Shown piece after piece: positions 25,497 through 35,268 of a stretch of 64,000 nucleotides of DNA. A program made the translations under genes and the position numbers. Each line of letters begins with the position of its first letter. Within the stretch, counting starts at the first letter, position 1. Source of the stretch: Nocardia sputorum (lineage in GTDB: Bacteria > Actinomycetota > Actinomycetes > Mycobacteriales > Mycobacteriaceae); the NCBI RefSeq assembly GCF_027924405.1, contig NZ_AP026978.1, forward strand, positions 2,356,001-2,420,000. Direction: 5' to 3'. The notes beneath the pieces were generated by a model that saw only the letters and a program-made list of their open reading frames with translations, was not told the origin of the DNA and did no database searches.

Positions 25497-27732
25497 TCGC
25501 GGGCAGCGTCACCGACATCCGCACGGTCGTGCCCGCTTCGGAGTGGTCGATGTCGAGTTGCTCGGTCAGCGCGCGCATCATGTCGATGCCACGGCCGCGA
25601 TAGCCGGGATCGGACGCCCGGGGCTTCCAGTCGCCGGTGTCGGTGACCACGATGACGACGGTGTCGATATCGCAGGTGGCCGACATCGACACCCGGCCGT
25701 TGTCGTCGTTGCGGTAGGCGTGCTCGATGCTGTTGCTGCACGCTTCGTTGGCCGCGGCGACCAGATCGGCGGCCAGATCGTGCGGCACCGCCGCGGCGGC
25801 CAGCCACCCCTTCAGCGTGCGCCGCAGCGCCGCGAGCTCGTCCGCGCGCGCGGGCACGTCCAGCCGCAGCGGCGCGGGCGGCTGGCGGTAGACCACCATG
25901 GCCACGTCGTCGTCGTAGCCCGCGTCCGGGCGCAGACGCGAGAGCACCGCGTCGGCCACCTCGCGCGGCAGCCGCCCCGAAGTGTCGGCGAGGACCGCGG
26001 CGATCTTGGCGAACCCCTCGTCGATGTCGACGCCGCGCTGTTCGACCAAGCCGTCGGTGAACAGCACCAGGGTGGAACCGGGCGTCAGCGCCGTCGTCGC
26101 CTCCGGCCGGCGCGGCGTATCGAAGGTCGCCAGCGGCACCGCGCGTCCGCCTTCCAGCATCCGGCCGGTCTTGCCGACGTCGGCGAGGATCGGTGGCATG
26201 TGACCGGCGTTGCTGTAGCGGACCAGTCCGCGCACCGGGTCCAGAACGGCGGCGCAGACCGTGGTGCACATGGCGCCGGGGATGCGCGCGGCGACGGTGT
26301 CGAGTTCGGCGAGCAGCTGCGCCGGTCCCGCGCCGCGCAGCAGCAGCGCACGGGCGGCGGTTCGCAGCTGGCCCATCACCACCGCGGCGGACAGACCACG
26401 GCCGACGCAGTCGCCGACCACCACGCCGATGGTGCCGTCGCGCAGCGGCACCACGTCGTACCAGTCGCCGCCGATCTCCAGCGGCGGCAGCGCGGGTTCG
26501 TAGTGCACCGAGAAACGCGGCGGCAGATCGATCGGGCCGAGCATGGCGCGCTGGAGGGTCAGGGAGGTGGCGCGGGCCTGGTCGAAGTTGCGTGCGCGCT
26601 GAACGGCGAGACTGAGATGGCCGATCAGCAGGGAGAACAGCGTCCAGTCCGCGGCGCTGATCGCCCGCGGCGCGGCGAAGCGCAACCACATCGCCGCGTC
26701 GCCGGTCTCGCCGAGCGGAGCGACGATGCCCTCGGAGCTCTCGGCCGCTTCGGGAATCGCGAGCAGGCTGCGCGGCGGTCTGCGCCTGGCCCGTTCCAGC
26801 AGTGCGCGCGACCGGTCGTCGAGGGAGGCGGCGCCGTCGTGGGACGCGCCGTCGGCGCCCACACCGGAGACGTACACCTCCGGCATGGCGTTGCGGCTCG
26901 GCCACACCGCCACCACCGCGGTCTCCGCACCCACCGTGCGGCGCAGCTCGTCGAGCCCGACGGCGAGCACTTCGACCACGCTGGTGGCCGCGCCGACGGC
27001 GGTGGCGAGCCGGGAAGCGGCCTGGTCGCGTGCCTGCGCGTCGTGTTCGGCGGTGATGTCGCGGAGAGTGCCGACGAAGATCCGCTCGTTGTCCTCCGGC
27101 TTGATCAGCGCGCTGGTGCTCACCGCGAGCCACACATTCCGGCCGTCGCGGTGGCGGATCGGGATGACGAAGCGCTGTGCCTCGGTGCCGAGGTCGGGGT
27201 AGCGCGGACCCTCCGGGCTCGACCACGGATGCGGTAGCGGATAGGGGACACCCGCGGCGCCGTAGCCGGTCAAGGCGCCGAAGGCGGTGTTGACCTCGAT
27301 GATGGTGCCCTGCGCGTCGGCGACGAAGAAGCCGTCTTGCAGCGATTCCACCAGCGCCGTGCGGAAGGCGTCGCGTCCGGCGAGATCGTCGGCGCGAGTA
27401 CGTTGCTGCTCGTAGCGGCGGGTGCCATCGAGGTAGCCGCGGGTGGCGATGTCCAGCGGGACGAGGGTCTGCAACAGGAATTCCAGCGCGGTCTCCGGCA
27501 GGCGGGCCCCGGATTCGCCGCCCTCGGCGGAACCTGCCTTCTGGCGCTGTTCCTCCGCGTCCTGGACCACCCGGAAGTGGTTCTCGGTGAGATCGAGCAG
27601 GCTGATGCCTTCGACCAGGGCGCGTCTGCCCAGCTCGTACCCCTCGGCGAGGCCGGCCTGGGTGGGCGAATCCAGGTGCCGCCGTAGGGCGTCGGCGTAG
27701 TCGTCCAGGAAGTCGGCCAGCAGGGCGCTCAT
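25441..27732 (-). CDS. PAS/SpoIIE phosphatase fused to an RsbW-type ATPase
   Basis: A 763-residue multidomain regulator. Order: RsbU-like helical N-terminus (about 1-110), PAS (about 120-240; VESLQDGFFVADAQGTIIEV), GAF-like region (about 245-380), PP2C/SpoIIE phosphatase (about 390-600; IGGDWYDVVPLRDGTIGVVV with metal-binding Asp, and VVVGDCVGRGLSAAVVMGQL), and a C-terminal histidine-kinase-like ATPase (about 620-755; N-box LVAAANEACSNSIEHAYRND, G-box GYRGRGIDMMRALTEQ). It should dephosphorylate an anti-anti-sigma factor and perhaps bind a sigma or STAS partner through the ATPase. Its ATG overlaps the previous stop by 4 nt; last gene of the stressosome operon. Confidence 0.92.
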   Translation of the reverse strand: MSALLADFLDDYADALRRHLDSPTQAGLAEGYELGRRALVEGISLLDLTENHFRVVQDAEEQRQKAGSAEGGESGARLPETALEFLLQTLVPLDIATRGYLDGTRRYEQQRTRADDLAGRDAFRTALVESLQDGFFVADAQGTIIEVNTAFGALTGYGAAGVPYPLPHPWSSPEGPRYPDLGTEAQRFVIPIRHRDGRNVWLAVSTSALIKPEDNERIFVGTLRDITAEHDAQARDQAASRLATAVGAATSVVEVLAVGLDELRRTVGAETAVVAVWPSRNAMPEVYVSGVGADGASHDGAASLDDRSRALLERARRRPPRSLLAIPEAAESSEGIVAPLGETGDAAMWLRFAAPRAISAADWTLFSLLIGHLSLAVQRARNFDQARATSLTLQRAMLGPIDLPPRFSVHYEPALPPLEIGGDWYDVVPLRDGTIGVVVGDCVGRGLSAAVVMGQLRTAARALLLRGAGPAQLLAELDTVAARIPGAMCTTVCAAVLDPVRGLVRYSNAGHMPPILADVGKTGRMLEGGRAVPLATFDTPRRPEATTALTPGSTLVLFTDGLVEQRGVDIDEGFAKIAAVLADTSGRLPREVADAVLSRLRPDAGYDDDVAMVVYRQPPAPLRLDVPARADELAALRRTLKGWLAAAAVPHDLAADLVAAANEACSNSIEHAYRNDDNGRVSMSATCDIDTVVIVVTDTGDWKPRASDPGYRGRGIDMMRALTEQLDIDHSEAGTTVRMSVTLPAITFPVANPLRGTNRRVAG

Positions 27733-28361
27733 CTGGCCGCCCCTCGCACACCGCGATGCCGCGCCGCGAGCACCAGCGCGTCGTCGGTGTCCTTGGCGTG
27801 CCGGGCGAGCATCTCGGCGGTGATGTCGGCGGTGGACTTGGAAAGATCGATGTCGCCGGTGGACTCGGTGACGATGCCGTCGGTGGACATCAGCAGCAGG
27901 TCGCCGGGACGGACCGCGACCGACTGCGGCTGCAGCGTCGGCGGGAGCCGATAGCCGACGATGCCCGCGGTCAACAGGACGGTCGCGTGTACCCGCAAGC
28001 CCGCGGGACCCGCGGTCAGCACTTGGGATTCGACATTGCCGACGCCGAGCCAGCGCACCGTGTCACCCTCGTCGAACAGGGCGAGCGAGATCGCCGCCCC
28101 CCGGGTGTCGGCCATCGCGCGGTGGCACAGCACCATCAGCACGTCCAGCGGTTCGGCGCGGTTCTCCGACAGCACCCGCGCGGCGCGATCGGCCGCGTCC
28201 GCCGCGGCGGCGCCGTGACCGAGCCCGTCCAGGACCGCGAACAGGACGGTGCCCCCGCCCGTGTCGAGGACGACGCCGCGGTCACCGGAGACCTGTTGAC
28301 CGGGCAGTGCGCGACCGGCCACCGCCCACTCGATCCGGCCGATGAACCCGTCGTCATGCAC
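27729..28361 (-). CDS. rsbX: RsbX-like SpoIIE-family phosphatase
   Basis: A 210-residue compact PP2C-type phosphatase: VSGDRGVVLDTGGGTVLFAV, LDGLGHGAAAADAADRAARV (metal-binding Asp and GHG motif), WLGVGNVESQVL and LLLMSTDGIVTESTGD. It lacks sensory domains. In Bacillus, RsbX resets the stressosome by dephosphorylating RsbR and RsbS; position directly after rsbT supports the same role. ATG 28361 overlaps rsbT by 8 nt. Confidence 0.85.
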   Translation of the reverse strand: MHDDGFIGRIEWAVAGRALPGQQVSGDRGVVLDTGGGTVLFAVLDGLGHGAAAADAADRAARVLSENRAEPLDVLMVLCHRAMADTRGAAISLALFDEGDTVRWLGVGNVESQVLTAGPAGLRVHATVLLTAGIVGYRLPPTLQPQSVAVRPGDLLLMSTDGIVTESTGDIDLSKSTADITAEMLARHAKDTDDALVLAARHRGVRGAAR

Positions 28362-28773
28362 CGTTCGGTACCCACTTCCACATCTCCACCAGCGTGCCGC
28401 GACCCGGCGCCGAATCCACGGTCAGCCGGTCCATCAACCGCCGGGCGCCGGGTAGGCCGAGCCCGAGCCCGCGTCCGGTGGAATAGCCGTCCTCCAGCGC
28501 CCGGGCGATGTCGATGATGCCGGGCCCCTGATCCTCGGCCTGCACCACCAGGGCTTGCCGACCCTCGCGGTCGTCGACGAGCAGGCGGATCTCGCCGCTG
28601 CCCGCGTAACTGGTGATGTTGCGGGCGATCTCGGAGATCGCCGTGGAGATCATCGTGCGGTCGGTCAGGGTGAATCCGAGCTTTGCTGCCAGTTCGCGTC
28701 CGGCTTGACGTGCGGTCACGATGTCCCCGGACACCCTGACCGCGATCACCACGTTCTCAGCGGCCACTGTCAC
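28354..28773 (-). CDS. rsbT: RsbT-type switch kinase
   Basis: A 139-residue single-domain GHKL ATPase. The N-box is STAISEIARNITSYAGSGEI and the G-box is STGRGLGLGLPGARRLMDRL. In stressosomes RsbT phosphorylates RsbS and RsbR, leaves the complex and activates the RsbU phosphatase. GTG 28773 overlaps rsbS by 17 nt, so expression is coupled. Confidence 0.92.
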   Translation of the reverse strand: MTVAAENVVIAVRVSGDIVTARQAGRELAAKLGFTLTDRTMISTAISEIARNITSYAGSGEIRLLVDDREGRQALVVQAEDQGPGIIDIARALEDGYSTGRGLGLGLPGARRLMDRLTVDSAPGRGTLVEMWKWVPNGA

Positions 28774-29146
28774 GACCGTCTCGCTGGCGACGGGCTGGGA
28801 TCTTGCGGTCCAACCAGGCGAGCCCCTCTTCCAGATCGAGGGCGGTGTGCATGTCCTCGAAGGTGAGCCCGAGTTGCACCATGGCGAACGCGACTTCCGG
28901 TTGCAGACCGACGATCACCGTTTCGGCGCCGCGCAGCTGCGTCATGTGCGCGATGGTACGCAACGATCTCGCGGCGAACGAATCCATCACGTCGATGGCG
29001 GTGACATCGACGATGATGCCGTGCGCCCGATACTTGCTGACCTGCTTCATCAGGTCGTCCTGCAGGCGCTCGGTATCGGCATCGGTCAGCGCGGACTGCA
29101 CCGACGCGATGAGATAAGTCCCCTGTTTGAGAATCGGAACCGGCAT
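28757..29146 (-). CDS. rsbS: RsbS stressosome STAS protein
   Basis: A 129-residue STAS domain with the expected phospho-acceptor Ser in the loop TAIDVMDSFAARSLRTIAHM. It opens MPVPILKQGTYLIASVQSAL, like RsbS rather than RsbR because the long N-terminal sensor is missing. It forms the stressosome core with RsbR and holds RsbT. Lies 13 nt after rsbR. Confidence 0.93.
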   Translation of the reverse strand: MPVPILKQGTYLIASVQSALTDADTERLQDDLMKQVSKYRAHGIIVDVTAIDVMDSFAARSLRTIAHMTQLRGAETVIVGLQPEVAFAMVQLGLTFEDMHTALDLEEGLAWLDRKIPARRQRDGRDSGR

Positions 29147-29159
29147 GTGACGCGCCTGA

Positions 29160-30065
29160 TCAGCGGCCGTCGCGTTCGGTCACCCGTTCGGTGACGCGAG
29201 AAACCTCGTAGCCCAGCAGCCGTTCCGCCTCCTCGATTCCGCCTTGCAGGTCGCCGACCGCATTCATCTTCGACAGATCCAGACCGATGGTGACCAGGGT
29301 GAGCGCGATCTCCGAGGACAAGCCGGTGATGATCACGTTCGCGCCCATCAGCCCGGACGCGTCGACGGTCTGCACCAAGTGGTTGGCCACGGTGGAGTCG
29401 ATCTGCGGCACACCGGTGATGTCGATGACGACCACCTTCGCGCGGTTGGCCCGGATGGCGCGCAGCAGCTGCTCGGTGAGCTGGCGGGCACGCTGGCTGT
29501 CCAGCACGCCGATGATGGGAAGGATCAGCAGCTGCTCACGCACCTGGAGCACCGGGGTGGACAGCTCGCGGATGGCTTCCTGCTGCTGGCGGATGACGCG
29601 CTCGCGCTCTTGGACGAAGGACACGCCCACGGTGTTGGCGATGCGGTTGGCGGCCGGTTCGTAGGCGTCGAGCACCGCGTTGAGCAGTTCGAAGTCCGCC
29701 TGGTACTTCTCGAACAGCGACCGGGCCAGCACGTCGCGCAGCAGCAGCACGATGCCGAGCACCTCGTCGGTCTCGACGCCGCGCGGAATGATGCGCTCGG
29801 ACAGGTCGCGCGCGTAGGCCTGCAGCGCCTCGACGCTACCGGTCTCGAGCACCTCGACGTAGTTGTCGTAGACCGAGGTGGCCTCGGAGAAGATCTCTTC
29901 GGGCGTCATCGCGGTCAGCAGTTGCGCGTCGGTGATGCGCCGGGCCCATTCCTCACGCAGCGCGGTGCGGTTCTGGCGCAGGTGCTCGACCAGCTGCGGG
30001 AGCAGGTTGTCGACCGGTCCCGCGGTCAGGGAATCCGCCGAAAGGCTCATGGACACCTCGGACAT
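29160..30065 (-). CDS. rsbR: RsbR stressosome sensor protein
   Basis: A 301-residue protein with an N-terminal RsbRD-type helical sensor (about 20-150; LREEWARRITDAQLLTAMTP), a linker helix (RERERVIRQQQEAIRELSTP) and a C-terminal STAS domain (about 170-285; VVVIDITGVPQIDSTVANHL with the conserved Thr). No haem or flavin motif is evident in the sensor. ATG 30065 has AGGAG 5 nt upstream; in-frame ATG at 30050 is possible. First gene of the operon, behind a SigF/SigB-type promoter. Confidence 0.93.
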   Translation of the reverse strand: MSEVSMSLSADSLTAGPVDNLLPQLVEHLRQNRTALREEWARRITDAQLLTAMTPEEIFSEATSVYDNYVEVLETGSVEALQAYARDLSERIIPRGVETDEVLGIVLLLRDVLARSLFEKYQADFELLNAVLDAYEPAANRIANTVGVSFVQERERVIRQQQEAIRELSTPVLQVREQLLILPIIGVLDSQRARQLTEQLLRAIRANRAKVVVIDITGVPQIDSTVANHLVQTVDASGLMGANVIITGLSSEIALTLVTIGLDLSKMNAVGDLQGGIEEAERLLGYEVSRVTERVTERDGR

Positions 30066-30140
30066 GGAAACTCCTGCCCCTTTCGACGGGTTAGTCGGGA
30101 TCTTCGTGCGTTCGGCGCTAGCCGATTCCGAGCCTAGTCA

Positions 30141-30167
30141 TACCCCACCCGCGTCACCGGCGAAACC
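30141..30167 (-). promoter_or_regulatory. SigF/SigB-type promoter of the stressosome operon
   Basis: On the minus strand, GGTTT (30163-30167) and GGGTA (30141-30145) are separated by exactly 17 bp, and the base after GGGTA is T. This is the consensus of general-stress sigma factors of the SigB/SigF group in mycobacteria. Transcription would begin about 65 nt upstream of rsbR. It implies that the stressosome is under positive feedback by the sigma factor it controls. Confidence 0.65.
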
Positions 30168-30204
30168 TACCGCTTGTTCGCCGGATGTTCGGGTGTGACG
30201 GACC

Positions 30205-30801
30205 TTACGGCACCGTATCGAACCCGCGTTCCAGCGCTGCGAGCGCCTCGTCCAAATACACGGTGAGATCCGCGTCGGCGCGGGCCAGCCAGGCGTCGAA
30301 CGCGGCGCGCGCCGCGGCCAGCGTGGTCCGCCCGACGGCGAGCGGGATGAGCCCGTCCTCCGGTTCGCCGAGCCTGCTCGCCGCGAACGCGCTCACGGCG
30401 CGCTCCCAGGCGTCGTAGTGCGCGCCCGCGGTGGCGGCCAGCGCGGGGACGGTGGCGATCAGCTGCATCCGGGTGCGCAGTTCCGGAACGTCCTCGGCGC
30501 GATATCGGTTGGCGTTCACCACGACTCGGCGCACAGCGGTCATCATCGGCACGTCGTCCGGCGCCGTCGCGAACGCGGCGCGCAGGGCGGCGACCTCGTC
30601 GTCGAACTGCCACCACAGGACCTCCGCCTTGGTGGGGAAGTACCGGAAGAAGGTGCGTCCGCTGATTCCTGCGGCGGCGGCGATCTCATCGACGGTGGTC
30701 TCGTCGAAGCCCTGTTCACTGAACAGCCGCATGGCGATCACTTCGAGTTCGCGCTTGGTGGTGCCCCGTGGGCGGCCGCGCGTGGGCCGGTTCTCCAGCA
30801 T
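30205..30801 (-). CDS. mftR: Mycofactocin-locus TetR-family regulator
   Basis: A 198-residue TetR protein. The N-terminal helix-turn-helix reads ELEVIAMRLFSEQGFDETTV followed by DEIAAAAGISGRTFFRYFPT. The ligand domain matches the MftR type (DVPMMTAVRRVVVNANRYRA; ELRTRMQLIATVPALAATA). MftR represses mycofactocin genes and responds to long-chain acyl-CoA in mycobacteria. It is divergent from mftE, with a palindrome covering both promoters. The CDS begins MLENRPTRGRPRGTTKRE. Confidence 0.85.
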   Translation of the reverse strand: MLENRPTRGRPRGTTKRELEVIAMRLFSEQGFDETTVDEIAAAAGISGRTFFRYFPTKAEVLWWQFDDEVAALRAAFATAPDDVPMMTAVRRVVVNANRYRAEDVPELRTRMQLIATVPALAATAGAHYDAWERAVSAFAASRLGEPEDGLIPLAVGRTTLAAARAAFDAWLARADADLTVYLDEALAALERGFDTVP

Positions 30802-30833
30802 CGTCTGATTGTGCTCGTTCGCCGCCGCTATTG

Positions 30834-30857
30834 ATTATGTCAGTGACTGACGATAAT
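30834..30857. promoter_or_regulatory. Palindromic operator between mftR and mftE
   Basis: The core 30839-30851 is GTCAGT-G-ACTGAC, a perfect palindrome. It is flanked by ATTAT on the left and GATAAT on the right, which extends the symmetry except for one extra base. GATAAT (30852-30857) is a good -10 for mftE that would give an mRNA starting at or next to the mftE ATG (leaderless). On the other strand CATAAT (30834-30839) is a -10-like hexamer for mftR. A repressor here would block both genes, as expected for autoregulating TetR proteins. Confidence 0.7.
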
Positions 30858-30865
30858 CTCGCCGC

Positions 30866-31567
30866 ATGTTGGCGGATCTCACCTGGCCCGAGGCGGGCGC
30901 GCGCGCCACCGCGGGTGCGATCCTCGCCGTGGCGGTCGGGGCGACCGAGCAGCACGGCCCGCATCTGCCGCTGTCCACCGACACCGATGTCGCCGCCGCG
31001 CTGTGCGCCCGGCTGGCCGCGGCGCGACCGGACGTGCTCGTCGGGCCCGCGATTCCGTACGGCGCCAGCGGCGAGCACGCCGGCTTCCCCGGCACGCTGT
31101 CGATCGGCCAGGCGGCGCTGGAACTGCTGGTGGTCGAGCTGTGCCGCTCGGCGACCGACACCTTCGACCGCGTCCTGCTGGTCAACTGGCACGGCGGCAA
31201 CATCGAAGCGCTGCGCCGGGCGACGGAACTGCTGCGCGCCGAGTCACGCGACGTGCGGCTGTTCTTGCCGCGCTTCGAGGGCGACCCGCACGCGGGCCGG
31301 TCGGAGACGGCGCTGCAACTGGCGCTGGCGCCCGCGCGCGTGCGCGACGACCGCGCCGCGGCGGGGGACACCCGCCCGCTGGCCGAACTGCTGCCGCTGC
31401 TGCGCCGCGGCGGAGTGCGCGCGGTGAGCGCCAACGGCGTGCTCGGCGACCCGGCGGGCGCGACCGCCGCCGAGGGCGCGGCCCTGCTCGAACACCTGAG
31501 CACCGACCTGCTCGACCGAACCCGGCTCTGGTGGCCGGAGAACTCCCCGGAAAGGACCGGAACATGA
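30866..31567 (+). CDS. mftE: Mycofactocin system creatininase-family peptidase
   Basis: A 233-residue creatininase-fold metal hydrolase. Metal-site motifs are VAVGATEQHGPHLPLSTDTD, GEHAGFPGTLSI and LLVNWHGGN; the end of the domain carries GDPHAGRSETALQLALAPAR, the MftE pattern. MftE cuts the modified C-terminal dipeptide (AHDP) from MftA. ATG 30866 has no ribosome site but follows a -10 hexamer by 8 nt, suggesting a leaderless transcript. The stop overlaps mftD. The usual upstream genes mftA, mftB and mftC are absent: only 64 bp separate it from mftR. Confidence 0.88.
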   Translation: MLADLTWPEAGARATAGAILAVAVGATEQHGPHLPLSTDTDVAAALCARLAAARPDVLVGPAIPYGASGEHAGFPGTLSIGQAALELLVVELCRSATDTFDRVLLVNWHGGNIEALRRATELLRAESRDVRLFLPRFEGDPHAGRSETALQLALAPARVRDDRAAAGDTRPLAELLPLLRRGGVRAVSANGVLGDPAGATAAEGAALLEHLSTDLLDRTRLWWPENSPERTGT

Positions 31568-32787
31568 ACCCGTGGTTCGAGACCGTCGCCGAAGCGCAGC
31601 GGCGGGCGAAGAAGCGGCTGCCGAAATCGGTGTACGGCGCGTTGATCGCCGGCTCCGAGCGCGGCCAGACCATCGAGGACAATCAGCAGGCGTTCACCGA
31701 ACTCGGTTTCGCGCCGCACGTGGCCGGGCCGATCGGCGAGCGCGACCAGTCCACGACCGTACTGGGACAGCAGGTTTCGATGCCGGTGCTGATCTCGCCG
31801 ACCGGTGTGCAAGCGGTGCACCCCGACGGCGAGGTGGCCGTCGCCCGGGCGGCCGCGGCCCGCGGCATCGCGATGGGCCTGAGTTCGTTCGCCAGCAAGC
31901 CGATCGAAGAGGTGATCGCCGCCAATCCGGCGACGTTCTTCCAGCTGTACTGGTGCGGCGGCAAGGACGAGATCCTGGAGCGGATGCGCCGGGCCGAGGA
32001 GGCGGGCGCGGTCGGGTTGATCCTGACACTGGACTGGTCGTTCTCGCATGGGCGGGACTGGGGCAGCCCGGTCATCCCGGAAAAGCTGGATCTGCGCACC
32101 ATGCTGAAGTTCGCGCCGCAGACCCTGGCGCGTCCGCGCTGGCTGGCGACCTACGCGCGATCGGGCAGCATCCCGGACCTGACCGCGCCGAACATGGCCA
32201 TCGGCGACGCGCCCGCGCCGGGCTTCTTCGGCGCCTACGGCGAATGGATGGGCACGCCCCCGCCGGACTGGGCGGATGTGCGGTGGATCTGCGAGCAGTG
32301 GGGAGGCCCCGTGCTGCTCAAGGGCGTCATGCGGGTGGACGACGCGCTGCGCGCGGTGGATGCGGGTGTGGCGGGGATCTCGGTGTCCAACCACGGCGGC
32401 AACAATCTCGACGGCACCCCCGCCGCGATCCGGGCACTGCCGGTGCTGGCGGACGCGGTGGGCTCGCAGGTCGAGGTGCTGCTCGACGGCGGCATCCGGC
32501 GGGGCAGTGATGTGGTGAAGGCCGTGGCGCTGGGCGCTCGGGCGGTGCTGATCGGGCGTGCCTACCTCTGGGGGCTGGCCGCGAACGGGCAGGCCGGTGT
32601 GGAGAACGTGCTGGACATCCTGCGTGGCGGCATCGACTCGGCGCTGCTGGGTCTGCGCAAGACGCGCGTCACCGATCTGGACCGCTCGGACGTGGTGGTG
32701 CCCGCCGGGTTCGAGCGAGCGCTCGGATTGCCCGAAACAGCCGCCGCGGCAAGCGTTCCGGCCGATCACGCGGCTTCGCACAACTGA
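31564..32787 (+). CDS. mftD: Pre-mycofactocin synthase, FMN-dependent
   Basis: A 407-residue FMN-dependent alpha-hydroxyacid oxidase-type enzyme of the MftD group. Motifs: KKRLPKSVYGALIAGSERGQ, VLISPTGVQAVHPDGEVAVA, LTLDWSFSHGRDWGSP, KGVMRVDDALRAVDAGV, VSNHGGNNLDGTPAAIRALP and LLDGGIRRGSDVVKAVALGA. MftD oxidatively deaminates AHDP to the redox-active pre-mycofactocin. ATG 31564 overlaps the mftE stop by 4 nt. Usual order in mycobacteria is mftA-B-C-D-E-F; here E precedes D and no mftF glycosyltransferase follows. The next gene is an opposing MarR gene. Confidence 0.93.
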   Translation: MNPWFETVAEAQRRAKKRLPKSVYGALIAGSERGQTIEDNQQAFTELGFAPHVAGPIGERDQSTTVLGQQVSMPVLISPTGVQAVHPDGEVAVARAAAARGIAMGLSSFASKPIEEVIAANPATFFQLYWCGGKDEILERMRRAEEAGAVGLILTLDWSFSHGRDWGSPVIPEKLDLRTMLKFAPQTLARPRWLATYARSGSIPDLTAPNMAIGDAPAPGFFGAYGEWMGTPPPDWADVRWICEQWGGPVLLKGVMRVDDALRAVDAGVAGISVSNHGGNNLDGTPAAIRALPVLADAVGSQVEVLLDGGIRRGSDVVKAVALGARAVLIGRAYLWGLAANGQAGVENVLDILRGGIDSALLGLRKTRVTDLDRSDVVVPAGFERALGLPETAAAASVPADHAASHN

Positions 32788-32791
32788 GCGG

Positions 32792-33262
32792 TCAGCTTTC
32801 GGCCGCCGCCCGCCGGTGGTGTGCGAGCAAGGTGTCGTAGATATCGGCCAGGGCGGTCAGCTGCTGACGATCGAGGATGTCGATCATGTGCCTGCGCACG
32901 CTCTCCACGTGCGCGGGCGCGGCGCCGGTCAGCACCTCGGCGCCGCGCGGGGTGAGTTTGGCGGCCGTGCGGCGGGCGTCGTCGGGGATCGGCTCGCGGA
33001 CGACCAGCTCCCGTTTCTCCATCCGGGTGATCTGGTGGGACAACCTGCTCTGCGACCACTCCAGCTTGGCCGCGAGGTCGGCGAAGGTGAGCCGGTGGTC
33101 GGGCGCCTCGGCCAGATAGGCCAGCACCGAGTATTCGACGTAGGTGAGGTTGGACTCCCTGGTGGAATCCCGCCCGACCGCCGCGGCGATGAGGTCGCGG
33201 GTGCGCACGAAACCCAGCCAGGCGCGCATCTCGACGTCATCGAGCCAATGGGGATCGGTCAC
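32792..33262 (-). CDS. MarR-family transcriptional regulator
   Basis: About 156 residues. The winged helix reads LTYVEYSVLAYLAEAPDHRL, TFADLAAKLEWSQSRLSHQI and TRMEKRELVVREPIPDDARR, the classic MarR core with a basic wing. GTG 33262 has GGAG 8 nt upstream; an ATG at 33292 is an alternative that adds 10 residues. Divergent from fumarase, with GTTGC/GCAAC-type repeats between them. The ligand is unknown. Confidence 0.9.
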   Translation of the reverse strand: MTDPHWLDDVEMRAWLGFVRTRDLIAAAVGRDSTRESNLTYVEYSVLAYLAEAPDHRLTFADLAAKLEWSQSRLSHQITRMEKRELVVREPIPDDARRTAAKLTPRGAEVLTGAAPAHVESVRRHMIDILDRQQLTALADIYDTLLAHHRRAAAES

Positions 33263-33311
33263 GATAGCGCTCCAAACTCTGACGTGTCCCAATGAGAGGT
33301 AGCATCACCGG

Positions 33312-33365
33312 GGTTGAACGTGCAACCTTTTCCGGGCAACTGTCCGAGATAGGGTTGCCTAACCC
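33312..33365. promoter_or_regulatory. Cluster of inverted repeats between marR-type gene and fumarase
   Basis: Three symmetric elements: GGTTG-AACGTG-CAACC (33312-33327, one mismatch pair around ACGT), GGCAAC...GTTGCC (33335-33340 with 33354-33359), and GGGTT-GCCT-AACCC (33352-33365, perfect). The first is a plausible MarR operator about 50 bp from the MarR start. The last resembles an IdeR/DtxR iron box (about 13 of 19 consensus positions by eye), which would suit an iron-sulfur fumarase. Both assignments are by inspection only. Confidence 0.45.
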
Positions 33366-33456
33366 GGAGCGGCCCGGCGGTGGTGGCTAGGCTCGCTGTG
33401 CTCGTGACCAGCCCGGCCGTTCGCGGCGCTCGGGCCCACCCAAAGGAGTGCGACTG

Positions 33457-35133
<1,677 letters not shown>

Positions 35134-35268
35134 TTCACCTCGACCCGCAGGCGGCAGGACGCGGACACACCGATGTCCTGCCGATCACCGGGTTCTCGGC
35201 GTCGTCGCAGCGGGCACGCTTAGCGAAGTACATCGTTGATCCGGCACCGATGCAGGTCGAGGAGAGCT

